Below are positions 11,785-23,900 of a stretch of DNA of 64,000 nucleotides, piece after piece. This DNA comes from Podaxis mareebaensis (lineage: Eukaryota; Basidiomycota; Agaricomycetes; Agaricales; Agaricaceae), in assembly GCA_018524725.1 (NCBI GenBank), contig JAEUWP010000470.1:372001-436000 (forward strand), given 5' to 3'. How positions within the stretch are numbered: the stretch's first letter is position 1; each line of letters opens with the position of its first letter. A program made the position numbers and the translations under genes. The notes beneath the pieces are model-generated. The model made no database searches. It saw only the letters and a program-made list of their open reading frames with translations, and was not told where the DNA came from.

Positions 11785-13550
11785 ATGACTTCGAACGTTT
11801 CTTCTGGATATAACACGCCCGACTCCAAGCTGGAGGGTATCCTCCCCGTCCACCCTACCGCTGCCCGTCGTCAGAACTACATCACGGTGCAATCTGAGAA
11901 CACGTTCTACGATGACGAGCACATCACCTCCAAGTTCTATAATCGTGGTGCTGACGTCTCCGTTGTCGACGGGCAATACACCATCATTCCCAAGGTTCAA
12001 GAATATGAGTTCCGCACCAAGAAAACCGTCAGCAGAACTGGGTTAGCATTCTTGTTCGACCTCTTTTAAAATAATGAACTCATCACGTGCGTTATAGTCT
12101 GATGATGATCGGTATTGGTGGCAACAATGGTACTACCTTGTGTGCGACTATCCTCGCCAACCGACACAATATAGTTTGGCATACCAAGGAGGGTATTCAA
12201 CAGCCCAACTACATCGGTTCCGTTTTGCGCGCGTCCACCGTCAGCATTGGTACAGATGCCAACGGAAAAGAGGTTCATGTGCCCATTTCCGACGTCCTCC
12301 CTATGGTTCACCCTAACGATCTCGTCCTCGGCGGATGGGATATTTCAGGTGTGACCTTGGATAAGGCCATGCAACGTGCCCAGGTCTTGGACTACGATCT
12401 CCAACGCCAGGTTGCGCCTCACATGGCGCTTCTCGGCAAGCCTTTGCCTTCGATTTATTACCCCGATTTCATTGCCGCCAACCAAGAAGGCCGGGCCGAT
12501 AACCTTATTCCTGGCAATGACAAGCAAGTCCACCTCGAACACATTCGCGCCGACATCCGCAAGTTCAAGGAAGACAATGACCTTGATCATGTCGTTGTTT
12601 TCTGGACTGCCAATACCGAGCGCTATAGCGACATTATTCCCGGCGTCAACGACACCGCTGACAATCTCTTGAATGCGATCAAGACCTCTCATTCTGAGGT
12701 TTCGCCCTCCACCCTTTTCGCTGTCGCTGCCATCCTCGAGGGCCAGCCATTCGTTAACGGTGCTCCTCAGAACACTTTCGTTCCTGGTGTCATTGAGCTC
12801 GCCGAGCGTCATAAATCCTTCATTGGTGGCGATGATCTCAAGTCTGGTCAGACCAAACTCAAGTCCGTCCTCGCCGAATTCCTTGTCAATGCTGGCATTA
12901 AGCCCCTCTCTATTGCTTCGTACAACCATCTCGGTAACAACGACGGTCGCAACTTGTCCGCCGAGAGGCAATTCAAGAGCAAGGAGATCAGCAAGAGCAG
13001 CGTCGTTGATGATATGGTCAATGCCAACCGTCTCCTCTTCAAGGCCCCCGAAGTGGGCCCTAAGGGTGTTCCCGATGGCAAGGGCGAGCACCCCGACCAC
13101 ATTGTTGTCATCAAGTATGTCCCCGCTGTTGGCGACTCCAAGAGGGCCATCGATGAGTACTACTCTGAGATCTTCTGCGGTGGAAGGTCCACCATCAATA
13201 TCTTCAACGAATGCGAGGTATGTTCTTCGCGCCGTTTAACGCGTATCATTGACGGTTAATCGTGATTCCAGGACTCCCTTCTTGCCACTCCGCTTATCTT
13301 GGACTTGACCATCCTCACTGAGTTACTTACCCGCGTTCAGTACCGCAAGGTCGGCGAGCGACAAGAGTTCTCTCCCTTGTACTCTGTCCTCTCGCTCTTG
13401 TCCTACATGCTCAAGGCTCCTCTTGTCAAGCCTGGCACTGACGTTGTCAACAGCCTCAACAGGCAGCGCAATGCCCTCGAGAGTTTCTTGAAGGCTTGCA
13501 TTGGTTTGGAGGGTAACTCTGACCTCTTGCTCGAGACCAGGATCTGGTAA
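11785..13550 (+). CDS. INO1: Inositol-3-phosphate synthase
   Basis: Converts glucose-6-phosphate to myo-inositol-3-phosphate in an NAD+-dependent reaction, the committed step of inositol and phosphoinositide synthesis, in the cytosol. Three exons (11785-12041, 12098-13217, 13272-13550) give about 550 residues, the usual length for the fungal enzyme. The NAD-binding glycine-rich loop [11 protein letters not shown] is formed right at the first splice junction (ACTGG|TCTGATG). Other conserved blocks are [43 protein letters not shown] and KSSVVDDMV. The start is the ATG at 11785 ([18 protein letters not shown]). The codon choice is highly biased towards C-ending codons, so the antisense frames are open over hundreds of bases. 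That suggests high expression. Confidence 0.98.
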
Positions 13551-14265
13551 ATGCCATGTGATGCCTCGTAGGTTTCAACACCTCGGCTCTGAATTTGTTT
13601 TCTGAATAGTCTCTATCTGTCTCCCTCGTCATTCAACTGACGCATCTGTCTGGCGCTTTGATTTTTGTACTTGTATAGTGTGTCCGTGCCGTTCCTCGCA
13701 AATAAACCAGATAAATGTTTTGTTTCATTCTCCCGTGGCTCTACTTTTTCTGTGCAAGATGTGGCATCAAGAGGGACATGGGCTCAGATAACTTGGGTTC
13801 ATGGAAAGCATCCCGGTCGATTTAAAGTAACACCAACTACGTCAGTGTAATTAACGTCTCATAAACAGCAGCGAAAATAGCTCAATGACGTGCATGTATG
13901 CACCGTCATTGTTCTCAGACTGAAAACCATAAATTAACATGGCACAGCATACACGCCCTATCTATAGTAACAGATAATACATGGCAGTAAAGGCAAAAAA
14001 ACAAACACGAGAGCTATAGAAGTACGAGAGCTATAGAAGTACTTGGTGTGCGTGCGGCGTAACGACTGACCGGCCACCCGAGAATCTGTCCAAAAGATCA
14101 CATCACCAAAAACACATGGAACGCGACAAGCGGACTCGGAATAACGGAATGAAGAGTACAAAGCCATTGCCGATCCTGGAATCCGGTCACACAAGCTCAC
14201 CCGCATCCATGTGGTTTACAACCCGTACCCAAACCTGCAAGCTCGAGTCCCGATCCTCAAATCCC
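13551..14265. other. Intergenic region between convergent INO1 and RING-finger genes
   Basis: No gene seen. It holds the 3' ends of both genes and a perfect 17-bp tandem duplication at 14008-14041. Confidence 0.5.
14008..14041. repeat. Two tandem copies of a 17-bp unit
   Basis: CGAGAGCTATAGAAGTA occurs twice back to back (14008-14024 and 14025-14041) in the 3' flank of the RING gene. It is most simply a recent slippage duplication with no evident function. Confidence 0.9.
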
Positions 14266-16022
14266 TCAATCCAAATCCATCATATCGTCGCTCCACTGTC
14301 CTGGAACATGCGGTCGCCCGTTCTGACTACTTCGATTATTCCGAGTCCCCCGTGACCCAGATGAAGACGACTGGTTTTGCTGATTAGGCGGGAATGACGA
14401 TGATGATGATGATGAAAACGAAGGTGATGAAGGATCTGAGCTTGATCGGCGAGGGTGTCGATGTGTTTCAGCTCCAGAAGAGCGATTCGGTGACGTTCCA
14501 GACCCTAAACCCGATAGATTCCCAAAGAGCGTCGAAAACAGCCCTGTGCCGGAATGTGAATCCGATCCCGACATGTTACGCCCGAAAGGCGACTGCGATC
14601 TCGGACGCGACCGTTGACTCGAGATGTTGCTGGAGCCGAAGTTATTGTTTCGTTGCGACGACGATGAGGACGTGTTAGGCGGTGTGTGTTGTTCAGGTTG
14701 TGGCACCAGCGCATATCGACAAACCGGACATGTTCCGGACGATTTCAGCCATGGAAGGATACATGGCTGATGGAATGGGTGCTTGCATGGGAGGGTGACG
14801 ATAATCTGCTCGTCTGGGTCTTCTGTATGCAATTGGAACTGGTCTTTACACACTGCACAGTCCCTGGTCAAAAGGTCACCTAGAGAAGACGTTATTATGC
14901 GTTCGCACATAATTGTGGCAAGTAATCGAGATGGTACGCACTTCCTTCGACCAGGACCTCACGAGGTAGTTTTTCAATGACTTCTTCGGTTGCTGGTACG
15001 GGTCGGTGCGCATTGGAGCTTTCCATAATCTGTGTGATGATTTGATCCAACGCTGCGCGGATATGAGCAAATCAACATTTAGCCCGGAGTTGCAAACTAC
15101 CTTCTTGGCTGAAGACATAGTCACCCATCCTGCCGCTATCGGGCATCCCACCCATCAGGAAAGGTAATAGCGGGTGCTCGGTCTGGCCGAGGAGGGACAT
15201 CAAATATTGTGCGAAAAGAGGACCACTAATTGTTGGAGTTTCCCGGGCGTCATGCGGTCCTGGTGCATGCGCACTGCGGACAAATCTACTTGTAACAATG
15301 AGCGATAGGTTAACCCAACCAATGAACGGTCTTACTCGGACATAGTAGGAATTGCACCGGGATTTGGGGAACCAGAAGGCGGCGATACATTACCCCATGT
15401 AAATGACGTCTGTCGAGGACCTGAACTGCTCCTGATCTGGAATGTAACCCTCGAACCCTGCTTCGGATGCGGAATCAGAAATAGGTAAGTCGCATGGATT
15501 CCTGGAAGCTCACCTGTTGTCGCTGAGGTGGAGTTTCCATAGCGTTTCGCTGGTGTTGCTGTGGCTGTATTCCCCGATTCATCAAAGTCTGGAGGGCGAC
15601 TGAATAGGAAGATTCAGTGATCCTGGTGGGAGCCGGAGGTAGGTCGATAGACGCACCCAGGAAGCTATCAAGACCATCCTCATCTCTTGCATCAACCGGA
15701 CCACCAGCGGCAAAATTGCGTGGATCGTTGGCGGGGTCCTCAATCTACGGCAATCGACAACCACTTGGTCAGGACGAAATGTAGTCATATGGCAGCTGAT
15801 ATGCTAACTTTTTCGACGAAGGAGCCGTGGCATGAAGCACAGACAGGGTCTGGTACCTGTTTCGGAGGGGTGCTTAGCGGCATGGCGGGAGAGTGAAGCG
15901 AGGGAACGTACCATCAGAGGACGCATTTCTGCCTGGCACTTTTGGGCTTGTTAGTAACAATTAACGGGAACACGAAATGTACGTACTTCATGGCAATACC
16001 ACATAGGTTCCCTGGAAGACAT
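14266..16022 (-). CDS. RING-H2 E3 ubiquitin ligase with N-terminal zinc ribbon (RNF126/RNF115-like)
   Basis: The N-terminal exons encode a C-X2-C...C-X2-C zinc ribbon, WYCHECQAEMRPLM followed by VPDPVCASCHGSFVEKIED. This is the architecture of RNF126/RNF115 (BCA2), which bind ubiquitin through the ribbon. After an acidic linker and Gln-rich segment, the RING-H2 domain reads CAVCKDQF...LPCKHPFHQPCILPWLKSSGTCPVC. The C-terminal 150 residues are Ser/Asn/Arg low complexity, the Ser run coming from GAT repeats on the + strand near 14396-14412. The start is ATG 16022 (MSSREPMW) and the first introns begin with GTACGT. All eight metal ligands of the RING are present. The likely role is a cytosolic ubiquitin ligase in protein quality control or trafficking; the target is unknown. 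Confidence 0.9.
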
Positions 16023-16192
16023 GGTGTAGTTGGAAGTTGTGTTGGAGAAGTTATGGAGGGGAAAGGAGCCGGGCGGTGTTGGCTACCAAATGACGGAGCA
16101 TGTGACGATAGTTATGTCACACGTTATCATTCCAGTGCTTTCCATCTCTCCTTCAACCGAGATAATCCTACGTACCTGTGAGTCCTCCGTCT

Positions 16193-16910
16193 ATGCTCCA
16201 TTTCCGGGATGACTCCCATGTGTTCCCTATTATACGACGTGTCAGCAAGGCACGCGTGAGATGAGCTTTACTTTACTGACCATGTTTTGTTGTGTACTTC
16301 ACGCAGTTGCTGATGAGGCGCTCGTGCAGGGAATTTGTCATGGTGATCAAACGGGGTATGTGAGCTGTTGTACTCGACGCTTGCCCATGCACCCCATTGC
16401 AGGGTTCTCCGGCGACGTGGAACATCCTGCGGCGCCTGCACCAGATAACACCAGACACTCCGACGGGAACCTTGCCGAACGGGCCGGCCTCCATAGCTCT
16501 TATGTCAACCTCACCAACTCGCCACACTCGACCACAGTAGGAATCGCCGCCGCTTTTGGCAACTGCCTCAAACTTCCCAATTCCGACAGTGTCCTATCTG
16601 CCAGAAGCACCTTAACCGTCATCCTCTCTAACATCTCCCTCAACTCTTGGTAGATCTTGCGGTTGCGGAAAGCGACGATGTAACCCCCGAGAAGAGTGTA
16701 TAGCTCCGGACCCGGAGAAACGCGACTGGGAATTCAAGCCTACCTACGAGGATCGACCATGCCATCGTTGGAGAATGCCACGAAGGAACAAGGAAAAGGC
16801 AAGGTGGGAGATGAAGTTGGTCCTTGTCAAGGTGCTGTGTCGTCGTCGGACGTCAAGAACCTTATGGCCTGTAAAAAGAGCACGCATTATAGATACCACT
16901 AGATTTGTAT
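16193..16910 (+). other. Unresolved, possibly broken small Cys-rich ORF
   Basis: Splice-like signals surround 16193-16255, 16307-16355 and 16403 onward: GTGAGA...ACGCAG at 16256-16306 and GTATGT...TTGCAG at 16356-16402. Joining them from ATG 16193 gives 120 codons ending at 16653, but without a recognisable domain. Another frame of the same exons has paired cysteines (GTSCGACTR, then CPICQKHL) interrupted by stops. Further down, a frame reads SCGCGKRRCNPREEC and EKRDWEFKPTYEDR up to about 16900. This could be a decayed zinc-binding gene or chance; I cannot give a clean model. Confidence 0.25.
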
Positions 16911-16994
16911 TAACCGATATCGTAATGTACACTGGTCTATAAACTGTCAGCTGCGTCATATACAGAGTATGGAACGCGACTCACACCAGACAGC

Positions 16995-17236
16995 TTATTT
17001 CTTCTCGTCTATCCTGACCTCTGCAGGATATTTTTTCTCGAGATAGTCAGAAACCATGATCCCTGCAGCACCAATGAAGCAAACGCCCAGCGAAAGAAAA
17101 AGGCGTGTTTTCGCCGGTAGAGCTGTACGCCCTCATGAGTAATGATTATATGCTGTAGAACGAGAGGCCTACCCAGCCAGGACTGGCCAAGAGAACGAGC
17201 GTAGACAGAGCCCTGGGGAGGATGTTGATTCGGCAT
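16995..17236 (-). CDS. Small single-span membrane protein, 63 residues (uncharacterised)
   Basis: Two exons split by a 50-nt intron (17123-17172, GTAGGC...TACAG). The ATG at 17236 begins MPNQHPPQGSVYARSLGQ and the stop is TAA 16995-16997. The protein has a short polar N-terminus with Arg, one hydrophobic helix (LFLSLGVCFIGAAGIMVS) and a charged C-terminal tail (DYLEKKYPAEVRIDEKK). This layout resembles small mitochondrial inner-membrane proteins such as respiratory-complex accessory or assembly factors, but I do not recognise the family. Its start lies 94 bp from the divergent riboflavin synthase start, so the two probably share a promoter. The reading frame joins cleanly across canonical splice sites, which is the main evidence that it is real. 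Confidence 0.6.
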
Positions 17237-17330
17237 TGCAAAAAGTAGACGGGCGCTTAACGGTTCAGTCCTGATCAATGCACGTGGGCAAACTCGGACT
17301 TGGGTAATAATCTTATCTCTCCCTACTCCC

Positions 17331-18193
17331 ATGTTCACTGGCCTTGTAGGTCCTCTACCCCTTCCTATGTAGCCACAATTAAGCCTTGTCAAGATAGAGC
17401 ATCTCGGCACCGTTTCGTCCATCGCTGTCGACGAGAACGGATGCACGTTGACGATCGCAGACGCGGCTCCTATTCTTGGCGACTGTCACGTTGGAGACTC
17501 GATTGCGGTCAATGGTGCCTGCTTGACAGTTACTGAGTTCGACGCTGAAAAGGATGGTGGATGGTTCAAGGTCTGGCTGGCTAATGAGACGCTACAGAGA
17601 ACTGATTTAGGTGTGTTTGTGTCACAGTAATGAGTAGCCATGGAATTCATTCTGGGACAGGTGAGCGAAAGGTTGGCGATCAGTTGAACCTCGAGCGAGC
17701 TATGGGTGCCCATGTCCGCTTCGGTGGGCACTTTGTTCAGGTGAGGAACATCTCAGTTTCTCAAATGTCATTCTTGAACAATATACAGGCCCATGTAGAC
17801 ACGATAGCAACAATAGTCAGCCGTGTTCCCGACGGCGATTCCCTGCGGCTCACTTTCCAACTCCCGGAACCGACGTCTTCGCGCCCATCGCTTCTTCCGT
17901 ACCTAATTCCCAAGGGATACGTCACCATCGATGGAGCTTCTTTGACACTTACCGGAGTCAACGACGCGGACCGCACCTTTAGCGTTATGCTCATCCGACA
18001 TACCCAGGAGAAAATCACACTTAGCAAGAAACCCATTGGTGCAAAAGTGAATATCGAAGTTGACATGGTCGGAAAGTATGTCGAGAAGAGTGTCCTAGGT
18101 GCGCTCGGTGGGGGGTCATCCAGCCCGCTGTACGAGCTGATTGAAAAGGTGGTGGAGAACGTGCTGGCAAAGAAAGGATTAGTGCAGAAGTAG
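17331..18193 (+). CDS. RIB5: Riboflavin synthase
   Basis: Catalyses the dismutation of two 6,7-dimethyl-8-ribityllumazine molecules to riboflavin, the last step of vitamin B2 synthesis. The protein opens with the invariant MFTGLVEHLG, formed by joining a 19-nt first exon (17331-17349) to 17398 onward. Two lumazine-binding repeats are visible: the first with GDSIAVNGACLTVTEF, the second with GYVTIDGASLTLTGV, and the GAHVRFGGHFVQAHVDT block between them. Introns follow TTAG (about 17608-17658) and CAG (about 17741-17789). Length of about 225 residues is normal for a trimeric fungal riboflavin synthase. All conserved blocks are present. Confidence 0.95.
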
Positions 18194-18304
18194 ATAAACA
18201 CGACTATCTAATCTCAGGGTCAATAATATTTAGAATGGTTGTATTTATGTACCGGATTACCTTGATCTCTTCCACCATCCTCGCTCGCTGCCAGCGCAGA
18301 GTCC

Positions 18305-20632
18305 ATGACGGTAGCTGCGATGGATGGTCCCACTCTCAAGCGCAAGGTCGTATTTTCCGTTCTATATTTCTATATTTCTCCCTTCTAACTCCTAACAGGT
18401 TACCGTTGCGAAGCTGACACCGACTTACAACGACACGTCTCCAGCCACGTCTAGACCCTCCTCAAGAAACAGCGTCCGGTCCGCATCACGCCCAGCCTCG
18501 CCCACAAAGTCTTTCGTGTCTACAAGCTCGCCTCTTGCCACCCGACCCAAGGCAAAAGTTAACAGTAGCGCTATACGCAGAGCACCTAGTTCAAATACCT
18601 CTCAGCCCGAGAGTCCAGTACACACCAACAGGCCTTCATCTCCAGCAAAATTCAGTACTACGCCTCGAATCCGTGACGGCGCACTCTCACCCCCAGCATC
18701 CACCGTCGGAGTCGGTACCCGTGCTCAAGCAAAGCCCACCGTAGTGCGAGTGAAGCCCAGCAAGAGCGTCTCCTCAGCCACAAGTTCAACCTCAAAACCC
18801 AAATCACCCTCCCCAGAGCCCCGGAACCGCGCACTCACAGCATCATCCGACACCCTACGCACGCAACCCGACTCGCGCAAACACCAAGGAAGTGTCTCTG
18901 CCATTCTCCACCATGCAGCGTCCTACTCCACTTTACAACCTCCCTCACCCTCGTCCTCACCCAGTCCACTGATACGAACAGGACCCCTACGCGCCGCGCA
19001 ATCCGAACTCGGAGTTCCTTCTTCTGAGATGAGGAATGATGAAAATGCTGGGATAGCCGCGCCGCAACCTATCAAGATCCGCTCGAAAGTAACTGTTATA
19101 GCGAAAAATATCAACGAGACCTCTCCCTTTTCCGACCCTCCTGCACCTCCCATGACACCTACGACAACGAATGCAGCGAGTCGACCGGTTACGACCCGTG
19201 TGAGGGCAGGCTCGGTTTCGTCTAATGTATCATTTACAAACACTACGAATAACCCGACTTCACCACCACCTCCAATACAGTCATGCCTGGCATACCCTAT
19301 AACAACCGCAACGCCTGCAGCCAATCCACACCGCTACGCTACAACTCGAGGAAGCCCAGCCGGTGGTCTCCGTTCGAGTTTCTCTTCCTCTTCACCCAAG
19401 TACAACCCAACACCACAGGAAGAGTTCAGACCATTTGCTAAGACTTCAATTTTTCCATCTTCTCCAAGCGCGAACGCAAATATTAGTACCAATGGCTATA
19501 GCAGTGCTGGTATTGGTGTTGTTGGACTTGGAGGTCCAGCTAGGGTCATGGTTGATCCGGCGAACATCCCGTTACCACCCCAATCCCCACCCATCTCCTC
19601 CCTCTCAATTTCTTCCCGTTCTTCTGTTTCAGCTTCGGCTTCCCGTTCATCCGTATCATATGTACATGAACCAGGGACCAGTCCAGACAGCTCCGTTTCG
19701 ACCAACTTGAATCGGAAGCAAAGGGGAGATGGGAGTCCGCAGAGTCTGAGAAATACGTTGGATTCCCTTGTCGCATATGCTTCTGCCCGGGATGATGACA
19801 TCTCATTTGAGGAGGGGTCCAGTGGGATGACTGCTGATGAGGATGAAGAACGTAAAGTCAAGGCTGAGGCCAAATCGAATCGAAAGGTATGAGATACCAT
19901 TCAGTTCATCTCATTTTGTTTTACCTCATCGCTTCGACATAGATTGCAGACCTAGAAATTACAAACCGATCCCTCCTAGCTATCAATGCCTCCCTTGAAA
20001 AGACAAAAGACAGACAAGCAAAAGAGATCCGTGAACTCAAACGTAAACTCCGTGAATCCCGTCTCATCCTCCCTCCACGCGCTTATCGTGCCGTCAAATC
20101 TTCCTTGGACCCCGAGGAAGCCGGAGACGACGAAGAAGACATTGATTCTGATGACTCTGACGGTTCCGATTATGATGCAGAGACGGGGGATGGTGGGAAG
20201 GGCAAGACCGACGAGACATATAGGAGGATCAAATTGATGCTCGAGAATTTATTGGATTCGGGGAGGAGAGCATTAGAAAAAACCAAGGAAGACCACATGG
20301 ATGCAAAAGGTGGTACGAAGGTTTTGACAGCAGAGGAGGTTGAAACGTGGAGAGGTTCAACTAGCGGTGGTGCTAATGCTGGGAGACTTTCGGATTCGGA
20401 GAGCCATCCAGACACGCAATATGGTGACGGCGGTCTTGACGACATTGACGATGATGACGATGGCTACCGCAATCGTAGTTTGAGCAGTCATAGTCCGACA
20501 CCCCAACCTGCGACGCGCAACGGTAGCGTGGTGGGTTCCGGTCCCAGAAATTCGAACCCCACATCGTCAACCCCGTCTACGACACTATCAAGTCCCAAGC
20601 CACCACCGATCCTCATCACTGAACCACGTTAG
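18305..20632 (+). CDS. Low-complexity Ser/Pro-rich protein with C-terminal coiled coil (unknown function)
   Basis: Three exons (18305-18346, 18399-19886, 19943-20632) give about 740 residues. The first 500 are dominated by Ser, Pro, Thr and Ala with many SP/TP sites and basic patches (LKRKVTVAKLTP; RPSSRNSVRSASRPASPTKS). This composition is common in microtubule- or septin-associated phosphoproteins. A predicted coiled coil follows (IADLEITNRSLLAINASLEK, then RELKRKLRESRLILPPRAYR). The C-terminus is an acidic stretch with EDIDSDDSDGSDY and DDIDDDDDG, then a Ser/Pro-rich tail. No enzymatic domain is seen and the family is not recognised. The exon joins are canonical and phase-consistent, so the gene itself is well supported. 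It converges on the myosin gene with about 340 bp between stops. Confidence 0.8.
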
Positions 20633-20971
20633 ACAATTTGGATGTCAACTGATAGGAAGAACGAACGACTCACGCAACGATAGTCTATAGATGACTCTTA
20701 CTCAAATGACTTGATACCCTGACCCTTGCATATGCCACTCTGAACACCTGTCTCTGTCCTAATCAGCATATTTCTCCTCTTTTATCACCCTGGAACTTCA
20801 TACATTCTTTCCTTTTCCTTGTGCTATTTCACATCTATTCTAACATTCAAACGCATCATTACTGTACTCCTTACATGCGGTAGTTGAACCCGAAATTAAA
20901 TTCATGGAGCAAACAGCTCATGTATAGAGAACGAACGTTATCAACTAGACTAGGCCATATCCAATGCGAGA

Positions 20972-23900
20972 TCAATCATTAGCTCCCCGTTGTGCGCGTT
21001 TCGCCAGCTGGAAGGCAAAATATTAGTACGAATCGACGAAGGAGCCAAAGCTAATCAACTCACAGCTGCAGCAAGGTCTAGCTGCCCGCCAACCATAGCC
21101 GGTTTCTGCACAGATCCAGGCTTATTCGAAGCTGTGGGTGTTGGTCTACTCGCAGTCGGAATAGGTGGCTTGGCTGCTCCAGGTTTGGCTCCAACAGCAG
21201 GTGGCTTGGGGGCGGCAGGTTTCCCAGCCACTGGTGAAGGCTTGGGCTTGGACGCCACGGGAGGTGGCACCCTGCCAGCGGCAGGTGCCGGGTTCGCAGC
21301 ATTTGAGGCAGGAGCACTTGGTTTCTTCCACGGCGTCGCTGATCCGTTCGCTGGTGCCATCCCAGGGAATACCGACACCGGTTTCGCGGACGCATCAGCG
21401 GTGACGGGTGTGGCCGCGACTTTGGGTGTAGGTGTAGGTGCGGGGCGGGTCCTTGGTGGTGGCGGAGGAGCGGCGGGTGCTGCTTTAGGCGGTACAAGTT
21501 CGAGATAGTTGTGCGGTGCCCAACCCTCAACGCCATCTTTCTTGACTAACCACCAGCCGTTGTCGTCCTTCTGGACGAGCTCGACGACATCATCCTTCTG
21601 GAGCGTCATCTCACCTTCCTGCCCGTCGAACGCATATTTCGCCTTGTACATAGGCTTTTCAGGTTCCGCAGGTGGGGGAGGCGGAGCAGCAGCTCGCGGT
21701 GGCGGCGGGGGTGCCCGCGTCGACGTCGAGCTTGGGGTGGAGGCAACGGGTTTAGCCACGGGCGTGGCCGACGTTGATTTTCCTGGAAGAAGCTGTGCCG
21801 CGGGTTTGGGCCTTGAGGCAGCAGCAGCAGGCTTCTGCTTGGATGCTTCCGATCAGAATTGGTTGTTACCATAAGATAGGTTCTAAACTTACAGAAGGGC
21901 CGCCTGCACGGAGAAGCTTGCCTTGCGTGATAGGCCTGACAACGCCGGGCTTCCTCTTTGCGGGAGGTCTGGAGACGCTATTCGGCGGTTCTCCTGATGG
22001 CACATGAACGGTATGGCTCTTATACACATCGCCTCTCTGGATTGTCTCATCCTTCACGAACTTGATCTCAGCTTTCTTGTCTTTCTTTTTCGCGTATTCA
22101 ATACTGGATACGAATCAGAAAAATAGGAATGAAACTGCTGATTTGCACATACGTGGGACCTATCACCACATTAATTGAAGCCTGAGTCAGCTGCAGTAGG
22201 TGGGTCGTGAGCTCGGTCTTGAAATCACAACTGATAACGGGATCCCCTTCTTCCGATGGCACATTGGTATTGAGAACCTTAGAAAATCATGAGAACTGCA
22301 GAAGCTGGTGAAAAGTATGCGATCTAACCATCCAATCATCTCTGAGGTTCGACATACCAATGCTTTTGATTGTCACCAGCGGGATCTTGCGTTCTACTGT
22401 TGTCACTGGGGAGCCGTCCTTTGTAGTAGTAATGAGGATGTAGACAGCTTTTTGCGTCTATTTAGAGTAAGCACCCGAACAATGCCGCTATTTTCGCACA
22501 TACCAGGATGAGGAATCGAGGGCTCGGTTTGCTCGAACGACCAAACTTGGACACCAAGATATGTATCTTCCCACTATAGGCAACCTTCTCACCTAAGAAA
22601 AGTTCAGCTCTGAAAAACCTTTTCTCCGACTATTGCTCACCTGCGATCCCGCAAACAACCGCGAGCTCAGACCCCAAAGCATCCTTTGTGTTGACGCCGA
22701 GATAGTCGCCATGGAAGCGTCTGTAACTGAGAAGACTGAAACGGCGGCGTTCCTTTCTTCCCGCAAGAATCTGGTGGCCGTATTCTCGGATTTGTGCGTA
22801 CACGATACTCTCTTTGTTGTTCTTCCAGAAGCGTTGAATCCTGCGTGCGCACTCGTGTTTGTAGCGCATATAGTTGCGCCACGCACGTTGGATACGGGCG
22901 GCCATGTTATGCCAGTATCGGTCCCTCATCGTTTCAAGAGCGAACAGCTGATTAAGAGTGTCAGGAAAATGGAACCATTTCAAAGGGTGGTGGGACATAC
23001 GGTTTCCGGGTTCTTGATAAAAGCTTTGGTAACCCCCATCTGCCACTCTTCCTTTGCAATACCAACATCCTTCAATATCTGCTCACAGCCCGACTTCGCA
23101 TCACCTGTCCAAATATATTCGCCAGCATACGACGTCTTCGGCGACAACAAGTAAAACCGTTCAACCATCTTCTCGAATGTGTTCCTATACGCAAAGCCTG
23201 CTCTGCGGACACGGATATTCTCCTGAAGGCCAAGATATTTGATTTGGTGAAGAATAGCTTTGGTATCATATTCCGTTGCACTGCGGTTCTGGTTGGGCTT
23301 GATTGTCCGGATATACGAAGGTTGTGCCTTCATGAGGTTATCGACGAGTGCTCCAGCGGATTGCTGTAAGGGAGGCTTCAGTGCGTTACCGATGTGATGA
23401 GTCCTGCAACATACTTTGATTCTGTCACCCGCAGTGGGAGGTCGCTTCTTACTGTTAGGATCTGGGCGGTCGGGGAACAGTGTTTGCAAGAACCCATTAC
23501 CACTGTTGGCAATAAGATCCAGAAGGTCCTTGATTAGCGAGTCCTTGTTCTTATCCGTCATGCCAGCCACATTGTACATGACGTCGCCAGCATAATGGCG
23601 AACCAGGAACTGGGCACCACGAGCCTCGAAGTGTGGGTTGCTGGCCAGCATGGCGGTACGTTGGATGAAGCTGTTATCAGCAGCTGTAGGGTCAGCATGT
23701 GCGGTGGCGCATGCATCGTTCAGAGCCGCGAAGATTCCTGGCGGACGGCGTTCCTCAATCAACTCGCAGACGATCTTATTGTTGAAGAACTTGATGGGGG
23801 TCCATTCGATCTGCTCCCGGACGTATTCCTCCTGCTCCGTCTTCAACGTAAGTTCAATGAAGATTTGCTGGAGCTTCTCGTTGACGTAGTTGATGCATAG

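Noticed and set aside
12345..13100. 251-codon minus-strand open frame
   Set aside because: It lies wholly antisense to INO1. The open antisense frame follows from the strong C-ending codon bias of that gene.
12673..13239. 188-codon plus-strand frame inside INO1
   Set aside because: Shifted frame of the INO1 second exon, Ser/Pro-rich by codon bias; no independent signals.
14394..14414. GAT trinucleotide run as a microsatellite
   Set aside because: It is the complementary strand of the Ser-coding tract in the C-terminal tail of the RING-finger gene, so it is explained as coding low complexity.
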